This document shows, piece after piece, positions 16,746-24,745 of a DNA stretch of 64,000 nucleotides. The first letter of the stretch is position 1. Every line of letters begins with the position of its first letter. The notes under the pieces were generated by a model that was not told the origin of the DNA, did not search any database, and was given only the letters and a program-made list of their open reading frames with translations. A program made the position numbers and the translations under genes. This stretch comes from Opitutaceae bacterium (lineage in GTDB: Bacteria > Verrucomicrobiota > Verrucomicrobiia > Opitutales > Opitutaceae), in contig JAIXWF010000022.1 of the NCBI GenBank assembly GCA_027482185.1, positions 806,001-870,000 of the forward strand, read 5' to 3'.

Positions 16746-19223
16746 TCATTTCCAGAGCGCGACGATCTCTTCTTTGCGGACCCAGCCGGTCTGGCCGTTG
16801 GCGAAACTGAGGCGCGTCCAACCGAGGAAAGTCCGGTCGGCCACGGCCAGGCTGCCGGCGGCGAGGGCCGTCGTCTTCTGCGTGGTGTCGGCTTCCGTGG
16901 GAATCGAGCGCAGGGTGCCGGCGCGGGCGACGATGACGGCGTCGGGCCGAGCGGCCGTGCCATAAGTGTGGATACCGAAGGCGGCGGCCGCGGCGGAGAC
17001 CAAGCCGAGGCCGCAGACAATCGCGGCGACGATGTGGAGCCAGCCGGCACCGCCCCGGTAGGAGCGGAACAGGAGGAGGGCGCAGGCGCCCGCGACCGCA
17101 AAGGCGGCTCCAATACCCGCGTGCTGCCACTCGGCGGGCGAAGCGGCGCGCGCGAGGCGGAAGCGGAAATCGGGATTGAGAAAGCCGGCGATCTCGCGGG
17201 CGGCGAAACCGGATTTCTCGACGCTCTGGCCGAAATGCCAGCGCACGGCCGGCTCGGCCGGGGCCTGCACGAAGGCGGCCGTGGCCTGCGCGGCGGACTC
17301 GCCGATCCGTTCGAGCTGGGCGAGCGCGAGCGAGAGATTGTGGCGGGCGATCCAGTCGGTCGGATTCTGCGTCGCGGCGGTGCGCCAGGCCTTTTCGGCG
17401 GCGGCAAAGTCGCCGCTGCGATAGGCGGTCGAGGGCGCGACGGCGGCGGCGTGGAGCAGCGTGGCGGCGGAAATACCGGCCAGTGCGACGGCGGCGGCGA
17501 ACGGCATCAGATTGCGCGGGAGGAACAGCCGCAGCGGTTGGAACCCGGGAACTTTGACCGCGGCGAGCGCGGCCTGCGCGCGGACGATCCAATCGGCGGG
17601 CAGCGGGTTGCCTGCGCCGTAGAGCGCGCGGTCGGCTTCGCGCCAGAGATCGGACCACGCGGCATCGCGGAGTGCGGAGGCGGCGGGCGCGGCTTGGCGG
17701 AGTTGCCAGAGGATCGCGGCGTCGTGCTGCCAGGCGAGCAGGAGCGCGGGCCGGGCGGCGTTGTCGGCGGAGCCGAGGCGCGCCAACGTGGCGGCGAGGC
17801 GGTCGCGGGCCTCGCGCCGCGGGCGCACGGGATCGGTTTCCTGCGCGCGGCGGACGGCGAGCCAAAGCCAGAAAACGAGCAGGGCGGCGAACGGCGCCGC
17901 GAGCCAGACGGCGAGCGCCGGGAGCGTGAGCGGGACAGCGGCTGAGGCGGTGCCGGGCAGCGGATCGCGCGGGATGGCGGCGGGCGGCGGCGGAGTTTTC
18001 GGCGGGGTTGAGGCCTTGGCCGGGGCGGTGTCGCTCGCGGGCGGGGGCGTCGCCGTCGCGGTCGGCGGCATGATGTTGAATTGGGGCGCGTTCGGGGCGG
18101 TCACGGTGATCGTCGTCCGCGGCGCCTGCAGCGTCTTGTACGAACCGCTCTTCGGATCGAAGTAGGTGACCGCGACGGGACCGAGCGTGTAGGAACCGGG
18201 TTTGGTGGGGACGAGGACGACGTCCTCGGCCAGCGTCACATCGAAGAGTTTCCCTTCGACCGGCGTGCGCTTTGCTTTGGGCTGCACGACCTGGAAGTCG
18301 TTGGACACGGCGCGCGACGGGAGGCCGTCGAGGTCGGGCCAGTTGCCCGTGCCGGAAAGCTCGAGCGTCCAGGTGATCGGTTCGCCGACGGCGGCCTTTT
18401 CGGGCACGACCTTGGAAACGAGTTTGAACTGGCCGACGGCGCCGCCGAAACCGGCGGGGGCGGCGGGCAGCGGGCGCACCTCGATGATGGGTTGGTCGGA
18501 GGTGACGGAGACGGGCTCCATGCGCGGCTGAGAGATGATGCCGAAGCCGATGGTGCCGGTCTGGATGCTGAGCAGGTGGCTGGCGGCCTCGAGCTTCACC
18601 GTGTTCGGAGTTTTCGCGATGGCGCGGGCGCGGAAGGTGACGTTGACGCGGCGTTCGCCGTTGACGACGGCTTCGCGCACCTCGGGCTTGGACCAGTCTT
18701 CGGCCACGAGGGGCGCGGCGTTCCAATCGAAGGTCGGGGAGATTTGCGGGTTGTTGCGGCTCGAGGCGGTGAGTTCGTAATTGAGCCCGAAGACCTCGCC
18801 GGCCCAGACGCTCGTGCGTTCGGGAATCAGTTTCGCGCTGGCAACGGAATCGAGGGAGGCGGACGGGCCGGCGGCGTTGAAAGCGGGCACGCGGATCTGG
18901 CCTTTGTTGGTGCGGACGTTGAAGGCGGGAATCTGAACCGGGGAATTCTGCCGCGAGCGCACCATGTAGGTGAGGGCAACGGAGCGCGTCATCTGGAAGT
19001 TGACGATATTCATGCTCTCCGACTGCCCGACGAACGTGAGCGTGGCGTTGGGCAACTGGGGCAGGTCGGGTTGGCCGTCGGGCGCGCAATCCTCGAAGAT
19101 CAATTGGAGCGTGCTGCTGAGGGAGCCCTGCTCGGCAGTTTCCCAGCGCACGGATTGCGCGGCGGCGATGCCGGGCAGCAGGGCCGCGAGAACGAGAAGG
19201 AAAACGGAACGCGCGAGACGCAT
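16746..19223 (-). CDS. batD: BatD-family protein with C-terminal TPR/SH3-like extension
   Basis: 825 residues, last gene of the moxR-DUF58-bat operon, linked in Bacteroidota and spirochetes to aerotolerance and envelope stress. Residues 1-23 form a signal peptide (MRLARSVFLLVLAALLPGIAAAQ). The BatD (oxygen-tolerance) Ig-like region follows to about 340 (FVGQSESMNIVNFQMTRSV, FGLNYELTASS, EPITWTLELSGTGNWPDL). A Pro/Ala linker leads into a membrane helix and cytosolic helices. Then come a second membrane pair, a TPR-like segment (NPTDWIARHNLSLALAQL) and a final bacterial SH3-like domain ending TGWVRKEEIVALWK. That C-terminus resembles the TPR-SH3 part of BatE, suggesting a BatD-BatE fusion. It starts 2 bp after the batB stop. 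Confidence 0.88.
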   Translation of the reverse strand: MRLARSVFLLVLAALLPGIAAAQSVRWETAEQGSLSSTLQLIFEDCAPDGQPDLPQLPNATLTFVGQSESMNIVNFQMTRSVALTYMVRSRQNSPVQIPAFNVRTNKGQIRVPAFNAAGPSASLDSVASAKLIPERTSVWAGEVFGLNYELTASSRNNPQISPTFDWNAAPLVAEDWSKPEVREAVVNGERRVNVTFRARAIAKTPNTVKLEAASHLLSIQTGTIGFGIISQPRMEPVSVTSDQPIIEVRPLPAAPAGFGGAVGQFKLVSKVVPEKAAVGEPITWTLELSGTGNWPDLDGLPSRAVSNDFQVVQPKAKRTPVEGKLFDVTLAEDVVLVPTKPGSYTLGPVAVTYFDPKSGSYKTLQAPRTTITVTAPNAPQFNIMPPTATATPPPASDTAPAKASTPPKTPPPPAAIPRDPLPGTASAAVPLTLPALAVWLAAPFAALLVFWLWLAVRRAQETDPVRPRREARDRLAATLARLGSADNAARPALLLAWQHDAAILWQLRQAAPAASALRDAAWSDLWREADRALYGAGNPLPADWIVRAQAALAAVKVPGFQPLRLFLPRNLMPFAAAVALAGISAATLLHAAAVAPSTAYRSGDFAAAEKAWRTAATQNPTDWIARHNLSLALAQLERIGESAAQATAAFVQAPAEPAVRWHFGQSVEKSGFAAREIAGFLNPDFRFRLARAASPAEWQHAGIGAAFAVAGACALLLFRSYRGGAGWLHIVAAIVCGLGLVSAAAAAFGIHTYGTAARPDAVIVARAGTLRSIPTEADTTQKTTALAAGSLAVADRTFLGWTRLSFANGQTGWVRKEEIVALWK

Positions 19224-19225
19224 GG

Positions 19226-21136
19226 TTACCAATCTTTGCCGGTTTTCTTGGCGGGTTTCTTTTCGCCTTCCATCATCTGGAAAAGTTGGGCGGGGGAGTC
19301 CTGGTTGCGCAGCTGCTCGAGTTTCTGGAGCGGGAGGGCGAGGGCGGGATCCATCTGCTCCTTGGCCTCTTCCTGCTTCTTTTCGGGCGCGCCGCCGACC
19401 TGCTGGGTATTTTCCGGCGGCGGGGGCGGCGGTTCTTCCTTCGACTTCATGTCGCCGAACGCGGATTCGCCCGGTTTCGAGGGCTGGTTCTCGGGTTTGT
19501 CGTTGGGCTGGTCCTGGTTCTCCGGCTTCGAATCCTGGTCCTGCTGTTCGTCCTGCTTGCCGGATTTGTCCTGTTTCTTCTGGTCGTTCTTCTGCTGCTT
19601 TTTCTGATCCTGCTTCTGCTGGTCCTGGTTCTGTTGATCTTGGTTCTGGTCCTGCTGTTGCTGCTGATCCTTGTCCTGCTGCTGGTCGTTCTTTTGGTCT
19701 TCCTTCTTCAGCAACGCCTCGAGTTCCTCGCGCAGCTTCGGCCAATCCGCCGTCTTGGGGTCGAGCTTTTCGCCGAGGCTCGCGGCCTTGAGCGCATCGC
19801 GGACCGGGCCTTCGGGCACGGGTTGCTGCGAAGATTGGAGTTTGGAACCCCAGGTGACGGTCTCGCGGCCGAGCTCGGCCCAATCGCGGCCGGTGGGGGC
19901 GTCGGCGGCGGCGAGGCGGCCGACGATCTTGGCGAGGGACGAGGCTTCGGCTTCCGCAGCGGGCGCGGCGGCGGCCGTCGGGTTGGCGACTTTGGCGGCG
20001 GCGAAACCGGAAACCGGATACAACAGCGCGAGGCCGCACAGCAGTGCCAATGCGGAAACGGCGGCGCGGGCGGCGGCATTTCCGGCTTCCGGTTTCCGCA
20101 TTCCGGTTTCGGGAGTGATTTTCAAATCGCGGGGACGGGGACGCACGGGAAACTCATAGCAGAAACTCACGAAAAGGCACCAGAGCCCGAGGGCGAGGGG
20201 CCATTGGAAGCGCTCGACGAGGCGGATGGTGTTTTTCTCGACGAAGTCGCCCTTGCGGCCGGCCTCGACGGTTTCGCGGACGAGGCCGGCGACGTCGACC
20301 CAGGCGCTGGCGTCGCGGTAGACGCCGTCGGTGGCGCGGGCGAGTTCCTGCAGCGTGGCGCTCTCGAGTTTGGAGAGGACCACGGCGCCGCGTTCGTCCT
20401 TCACGAAGCCGCCGTTGCGGTCCGGGATCATCGCGCCGCCCGCCGTGCCGACGCCGAGGCCGATGACGCGGATGTTCTTCTTCTTCAATTCCTCCATCTT
20501 GGCGCGCCAGATGTCGTCGGTGGCTTCGCCGTCGCTGAGAATGACGAGAAAGCGGTCGGCCGAGGCCGTGGCGCTGAACGCCTGCAGCGAGGCGTCGAGC
20601 AAAGCGCCGTAGTTGGAACCGCCCTGCGGCAGGAAGTCCGGGCCGAGGGCCGGCAGGAATTCGCGCAGGATCTCGTAGTCGGCGCTGAGCGGGCTTTGCA
20701 GAAACGACGTGCCGGCGAAGACGACGAGGCCGACGCGCTCGCCCTCCAGTTTCTCGAGCAGCGACTGGATGAGCAGCTTGGCGCGGTCGAGGCGCGACGG
20801 TTTGACGTCGGGCGTTAGCATCGAACGCGACAGGTCGATCGCGAGGAGGATCTCGCGGGATTGGTCGAAGACGGGTTCCTCGATCCGGCCCCACTGCGGG
20901 CGGGCGAGGGCGACGACGGCCAGCACAAGCCCGGCGCACAGCCAAAAGCGCGGTTGCGCGTTGGCGACCGGGGCCGCGGCGAAGTCGGAAAGTTTGAGCG
21001 AGCGGATACCGGCTTCGGCGCGGAGAATCTTCGGGCGCGCGAGCGCGGCGGCGCGGCGGCGGTGCGTGAGTTCCCAGCCGAGCCAGAGGGCCGGCACGAG
21101 CAGGAGCCAAAGGAGTTGGGGCCACGCGAAACTCAT
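19226..21136 (-). CDS. batB: BatB-BatC fusion: membrane vWA protein with Q/D/K-rich tail
   Basis: 636 residues. Residues 1-80 contain two membrane helices. The vWA domain (about 90-290) keeps the MIDAS motif (LAIDLSRSM) and ends with a helix (FQWPLALGLWCLFVSF). A junction (KITPETGMRKPEAGN) follows, then a signal-peptide-like stretch (AVSALALLCGLALLYPVSGFAAA). After this comes a BatC-like helical region and a ~120-residue low-complexity segment almost entirely Q, D, K, N and E, closing with a short conserved end (QLRNQDSPAQLFQMMEGEKK). BatC is normally a separate small TPR protein with such a tail. The internal Met plus signal-like segment suggests a former batC start fused in frame. It overlaps batA by 4 bp. 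Confidence 0.88.
   Translation of the reverse strand: MSFAWPQLLWLLLVPALWLGWELTHRRRAAALARPKILRAEAGIRSLKLSDFAAAPVANAQPRFWLCAGLVLAVVALARPQWGRIEEPVFDQSREILLAIDLSRSMLTPDVKPSRLDRAKLLIQSLLEKLEGERVGLVVFAGTSFLQSPLSADYEILREFLPALGPDFLPQGGSNYGALLDASLQAFSATASADRFLVILSDGEATDDIWRAKMEELKKKNIRVIGLGVGTAGGAMIPDRNGGFVKDERGAVVLSKLESATLQELARATDGVYRDASAWVDVAGLVRETVEAGRKGDFVEKNTIRLVERFQWPLALGLWCLFVSFCYEFPVRPRPRDLKITPETGMRKPEAGNAAARAAVSALALLCGLALLYPVSGFAAAKVANPTAAAAPAAEAEASSLAKIVGRLAAADAPTGRDWAELGRETVTWGSKLQSSQQPVPEGPVRDALKAASLGEKLDPKTADWPKLREELEALLKKEDQKNDQQQDKDQQQQQDQNQDQQNQDQQKQDQKKQQKNDQKKQDKSGKQDEQQDQDSKPENQDQPNDKPENQPSKPGESAFGDMKSKEEPPPPPPENTQQVGGAPEKKQEEAKEQMDPALALPLQKLEQLRNQDSPAQLFQMMEGEKKPAKKTGKDW
20002..20112. 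repeat. Family B CCGGAAACC repeat inside the batB/batC coding sequence
   Basis: Arms CGAAACCGGAAACCGGA (20002-20018) and TTCCGGCTTCCGGTTTCCG (20080-20098) followed by CATTCCGGTTTCG (to 20111) are inverted relative to each other. They match the intergenic element at 10501-10626. In the minus-strand reading frame the right arm encodes PETGMRKPEAG and the left arm YPVSGF, bracketing the internal hydrophobic segment. Confidence 0.72.
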
Positions 21137-22203
21137 GGTTGGGCGACGGGCGCGGCGGCGGGGGAAAACTTCGGCGCGGCAGCGGTGGCCGGAACGGAGC
21201 GGCGGAACGGCGAACGGGCCAGCACCGCGGCGAGCGCGAGACAGGCGAGGCCCGGGGCGGCGAACCACCAGAACAGTTCGGTCGAGACGAGGTAGCTCTT
21301 GGCCTGGAATTCGATTTTCTGCGCGCGGTCGATGGCCTTGAAGGCGTTCTCGATCGTGCCGGTGTCGGAGACCCGGAAGAACTTGCCGCCGGTGGCGTCG
21401 GCGATCTGGCGGAGAGCGCCCTCGTCGAGATCGGACAGCATGCGGCGCGTGGCGACGCGGCGGCCGGTGTCGTCGTAGATCGGCACGGGTACGTAGCCTT
21501 CCTTGCCGGAACCGATCGTGTAGACGGGAATGCCGCGCGACTTTGCGAGCTCGGCGGCCTGCGCGGGGGCGAGGGCGCCGCGGTTGTTGGCACCGTCGGT
21601 CATGAGCACGACGTAGGCGCCGATGCGTTTGCCGCCGTTGTCGCGTTTCGCCTGTTCGAGGCGGGTGAGGGCGACGCCGAGGCCGTCGCCGATCGCGGTG
21701 CCGTCCTCGATCATGCCGATCTTCACGCGCTCGAGTTGGCGCGAGAGCCAGTCGTGGTCGAAGGTGAGCGGCGCCATCGTGTAGGCGCGGCCGGAGAACA
21801 GCACGATGCCGATGCGGTCGGTGGTCCGGCGCTCGATGAAGGCCTGGATGACGGGCTTGATGGCCTGGAGCCGGTTGACGCGTTCGCCGTCGCGTTCGAA
21901 GTCCTCGGCACGCATCGACGTCGAAAGGTCGATCGCGAGCATGATATCGTAGCCCTGCGAACGGACCTCGCGCTTGTCCTCGACTTCCTGCGGCCGGGCG
22001 AGGGCGAAGATGAGCGCGGCGAGGCCGACGAGTGCCAACGCGACGGGCCAGCGGGACGGCGCCGCGAGCGACGGCCGGTACCAGGCGGCGGCGAACGGCA
22101 CGAGCAGCACGGGCACGCGGCGGCGGCCGCGGAGCCAGACGAGCAACGGCAGCGCGAGCAGCGCGAGCAGCCAGAGCGGGTCGTGGAAAATGAAACGCGG
22201 CAT
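21133..22203 (-). CDS. batA: BatA: vWA-domain membrane protein
   Basis: 356 residues. Topology is two N-terminal membrane helices (LWLLALLALPLLVWLRG, PVALALVGLAALIFALARP), a vWA domain and a C-terminal membrane helix (FWWFAAPGLACLALAAVLA). The MIDAS is complete: LAIDLSTSM, a Thr in DRIGIVLFSGRAYTMAPLT, and the Asp of VLMTDGANNRG. The helix preceding the vWA carries the BatA/BatB-type LARPQ motif. Start is ATG 22203; the stop overlaps the batB start by 4 bp. It is thought to act with BatB and MoxR as a chaperone-like or signalling membrane complex; the exact biochemistry is unknown in the family. Confidence 0.92.
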   Translation of the reverse strand: MPRFIFHDPLWLLALLALPLLVWLRGRRRVPVLLVPFAAAWYRPSLAAPSRWPVALALVGLAALIFALARPQEVEDKREVRSQGYDIMLAIDLSTSMRAEDFERDGERVNRLQAIKPVIQAFIERRTTDRIGIVLFSGRAYTMAPLTFDHDWLSRQLERVKIGMIEDGTAIGDGLGVALTRLEQAKRDNGGKRIGAYVVLMTDGANNRGALAPAQAAELAKSRGIPVYTIGSGKEGYVPVPIYDDTGRRVATRRMLSDLDEGALRQIADATGGKFFRVSDTGTIENAFKAIDRAQKIEFQAKSYLVSTELFWWFAAPGLACLALAAVLARSPFRRSVPATAAAPKFSPAAAPVAQP

Positions 22204-22208
22204 GGCGG

Positions 22209-23132
22209 TCAGCGGCTGCCGGACTTCATCCGCGCGTGGAAGAAGCGGACGAGGGCGTCGAGGCGGTTCTGGTCCGTGCCGACGACGAGGCGGCTCATCG
22301 CGTCGGGAAACAGCGCCTGCCAGGCGGCCTCGCGTTCCTGCACCCAGGCGGCATGCGCGGCGCGTTCGGCGGCGCTGCCCTCGAGGGTCACCAGTCGGCC
22401 GGCAACGGGATCGTAGGCGGCGAAGGATTCGCCCGCGGGGAGCGTGCGTTCCCAGGGATCGTCCACGCGGAAGCCCATCGTCTGGTAGCGGCGCTGCAGC
22501 ACCGCCCAGCCCTCGGGTTGCGGCGTGCCCTTGCCGCCGCGCGCCTGCGGGGGAAAGTCGCCGAGCCAAATCAGAATGCTGTGCTTGGGCGCGGCGCGGG
22601 CGAGGAAACGCCAGGGCAATTCCGCGGGACCGTCCGTCGGCGCCGGCGCGGGCCGGGCGAGCAAGGTGGCGGCGGCGTGCATGATCTGGCCGCGCCCGCG
22701 GACGGGTTCGCGGATCAAATTGCCGGCGGGGGAGGCGTGGACGAAGCCGACGCGGTCGCGGTTGACGGCGCCGAGCAGCATGACGAGCCCTGCGAGTTCG
22801 AGCAGGGCTTCGCGTTTCGATTGGGCGCCGGAGCCGAAGTGGAGCGACGGCGAATCCTCGAACACGAGCAGGAGCGTGACCTCGCGTTCCTCGGTGAATT
22901 TTTTCCGGTACGGTTCGCCGAGGCGGGCGGTGACGTTCCAGTCGATGTCGCGGACATCGTCGCCGAACTCGTACTTCACGACCTGGTCGAACTCCATGCC
23001 GCGGCCGCGGAACGCGGAGCGGTACTCGCCGCTGAGCACGTTCTCCACCGCATGGCGCACGCGCCATTCGAGCTGGCGCAGCAGGGCCAGCGGCGAGGCG
23101 GCGGGAGGCGGGGAGACGACGGCGGAAGGCAT
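22209..23132 (-). CDS. DUF58 domain-containing protein
   Basis: 307 residues. The DUF58 hallmark is visible at about 45-75: YRSAFRGRGMEFDQVVKYEF followed by DDVRDIDWNVTARLGEPYRKKF. This is followed by a degenerate vWA-like fold (VTLLLVFEDSPSLHFGSG, ILIWLGDFPP). DUF58 proteins almost always sit between a MoxR ATPase and the vWA proteins, as here, and are proposed MoxR clients. There is no signal peptide or membrane segment, so it is probably cytosolic. It is spaced 5 bp from batA and 32 bp from moxR. Confidence 0.92.
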   Translation of the reverse strand: MPSAVVSPPPAASPLALLRQLEWRVRHAVENVLSGEYRSAFRGRGMEFDQVVKYEFGDDVRDIDWNVTARLGEPYRKKFTEEREVTLLLVFEDSPSLHFGSGAQSKREALLELAGLVMLLGAVNRDRVGFVHASPAGNLIREPVRGRGQIMHAAATLLARPAPAPTDGPAELPWRFLARAAPKHSILIWLGDFPPQARGGKGTPQPEGWAVLQRRYQTMGFRVDDPWERTLPAGESFAAYDPVAGRLVTLEGSAAERAAHAAWVQEREAAWQALFPDAMSRLVVGTDQNRLDALVRFFHARMKSGSR

Positions 23133-23164
23133 CGGAAAACGCGGGGCGCGGACGCGCCGGCGGT

Positions 23165-24127
23165 TTACTGGGCGGGGACCGGCGTGCGTTCGACGACCTG
23201 GGCGACGATCTTGTCGGCGGAGATTTCCTCGGCCTCGGCCTCGTAGGTGAGGCCGATGCGGTGGCGGAGGACGTCGGCGGCGAGATCCTGGATCAGGGCC
23301 GGCGAGACGTAGTCTTGGCCGCGGAGCCACGCGAGGGCGCGGCCGGATTGGTAGAGGGCGAGCGAGGCGCGCGGGGAAGCGCCGAAGTTGAGGTAGCGTT
23401 TCTGGGCGCCGCCGCGTTCCGCGAGGGCGCGCGTGCCGCGGACGAGCGAAAGGATGTAGCCCTGGACGGCGGGCGAGACGTGGATGGCGTCGACCTGCGT
23501 GCGCAGGCCGAGCAGTTCCTCGCCGCTGGAGGCGGGGACGAGCGACGGCTGTTTCGTGACCTGGCCCCAGCGGCTCATCATCGAGGACTCCTCCTCGGCG
23601 GTGGGGTAGTCGACGATGAGCTTGAAGAGGAAGCGGTCCGTCTGCGCTTCGGGCAACGGATACGTGCCCTCCTGCTCGACGGGATTCTGCGTGGCCATGA
23701 CGAAGAACGGCTTCGGCAGCGGATGGGTTTGCCCGCCGATCGTGACTTGGCGTTCCTGCATGCCTTCGAGGAGGGCGCTCTGCACCTTGGCGGGGGCGCG
23801 GTTGATTTCGTCGGCGAGCACGAGGTTGGCGAAGATCGGGCCGCGGTGGGCGGTGAACTCGCCGTTCTTCGGCTGGAAGATCATGGTGCCGACGACATCG
23901 CTGGGCAGCAGGTCGGGCGTGAACTGGATGCGCTCGAATTGGACGCCGAGGGCGGTGCCGAGCGACTTGATGAGGAGGGTTTTCGCGAGGCCGGGCATGC
24001 CTTCGAGGAGGACGTGGCCGTTGGCGAGGAGGGCCACGAGCAGGCGTTCGACCACGGCATCCTGGCCGATCACGGCCTTGCCAATTTCAGCGCGGAGTTT
24101 CTGGGACCAAGCGGGGCCTGTCAGCAT
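23165..24127 (-). CDS. moxR: MoxR family AAA+ ATPase
   Basis: 320 residues. AAA_3-type chaperone ATPase: IGQDAVVERLLVALLANGHVLLEG precedes the Walker A GMPGLAKTLL. Walker B is VLADEINRAPAKVQSALLEGMQE, sensor 1 is FFVMATQNPVEQEGTYPLPEAQ, and the lid domain carries GASPRASLALYQSGRALA (sensor 2 Arg). ATG 24127 (MLTGPAW) is chosen because it starts just before the conserved domain and gives the family length; an upstream in-frame ATG at 24262 would run into the divergent RF-domain gene. It is the first gene of the bat operon and presumably remodels the DUF58/BatA/BatB partners. Confidence 0.93.
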   Translation of the reverse strand: MLTGPAWSQKLRAEIGKAVIGQDAVVERLLVALLANGHVLLEGMPGLAKTLLIKSLGTALGVQFERIQFTPDLLPSDVVGTMIFQPKNGEFTAHRGPIFANLVLADEINRAPAKVQSALLEGMQERQVTIGGQTHPLPKPFFVMATQNPVEQEGTYPLPEAQTDRFLFKLIVDYPTAEEESSMMSRWGQVTKQPSLVPASSGEELLGLRTQVDAIHVSPAVQGYILSLVRGTRALAERGGAQKRYLNFGASPRASLALYQSGRALAWLRGQDYVSPALIQDLAADVLRHRIGLTYEAEAEEISADKIVAQVVERTPVPAQ

Positions 24128-24249
24128 GAGAACGGGTGGGAGGGACGTGGGTTGAAGCGGAAAAGAGAAACGCGCGGCCGGCCGCAGCGCAAGGGGTGGT
24201 TTGACTCGGGGACCGCCGATAAGTTTCCCTGCGAGGAAACGCGGCTCCC

Positions 24250-24642
24250 ATGGCATTGCCACCCCAAATCGAATCCCGTCTGGCCGCGCTCGGCACCGGT
24301 GTCCGCGACGTGGAGGAGCGCTTCGTGCGCGGCACGGGACCCGGCGGGCAGAAGATCAACAAAACGAGTTCGACCGTGGCGCTGCGGCACCGGCCGACGG
24401 GGATCGAGGTGCGTTGCCAACAGGAGCGTTCGCAGGCGGCCAACCGCTTGCAGGCGTGGCAGGAGCTGTGCGGCCGGCTCGAGGCGCAGGTGAGTTCGGC
24501 CAAGGCGGCGGTCGTCGATGAGCGCGAAGCCGAACGGCGGCGCAACCGGCAGAAGAGCCGCGGCCAGAAAGTCCGGATGATCGAGACGAAGAAGCACCGC
24601 GCGAAGCACAAGGCGCGGCGCGGGCGCGTGCAGGAGTGGTGA
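24250..24642 (+). CDS. RF-1 domain peptide-chain-release-factor-like protein (ArfB/C12orf65-like)
   Basis: 130 residues consisting of a peptidyl-tRNA hydrolysis domain plus a basic tail. The catalytic GGQ loop is in RGTGPGGQKINKTSSTVAL, and the codon-recognition domains of true release factors are missing. The C-terminal ~45 residues are helical and strongly basic (RRRNRQKSRGQKVRMIETKK, HRAKHKARRG), as in rescue factors that insert the tail into the mRNA channel of stalled ribosomes. It probably hydrolyses peptidyl-tRNA on stalled ribosomes. The 3' 84 bp of this gene are duplicated at 28084-28167. Divergent from moxR. Confidence 0.9.
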   Translation: MALPPQIESRLAALGTGVRDVEERFVRGTGPGGQKINKTSSTVALRHRPTGIEVRCQQERSQAANRLQAWQELCGRLEAQVSSAKAAVVDEREAERRRNRQKSRGQKVRMIETKKHRAKHKARRGRVQEW

Positions 24643-24720
24643 AACGGGCGCGGCGGGGCGGGTTGCGGAAGCGGCTTGGGAGAATCGGAATAGGCCCGCG
24701 CTGAAGCGCCGGGCTACGGC
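24540..24720. repeat. Direct repeat flanking the TonB receptor, copy 1 (gene 3' end plus REP-like hairpin)
   Basis: The first 84 bp (24540-24623) lie in the RF-domain gene and match 28084-28167 with two mismatches. Downstream both copies share GCGGCGGGGCGG and, after a gap, CGGAATAGGCCCG...GGGCTAC (here to about 24717), a short GC hairpin. Copies are 3,544 bp apart. Confidence 0.9.
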
Positions 24721-24745
24721 GCGCGGGGCCGCGTGGTCCGCCGGG

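Noticed and set aside
19530-19700. Tandem repeat or sequencing artefact in batB
   Set aside because: The CTGCTG/CTGGTC-rich stretch encodes the Q/D/K-rich tail in frame, typical of BatC-type proteins.
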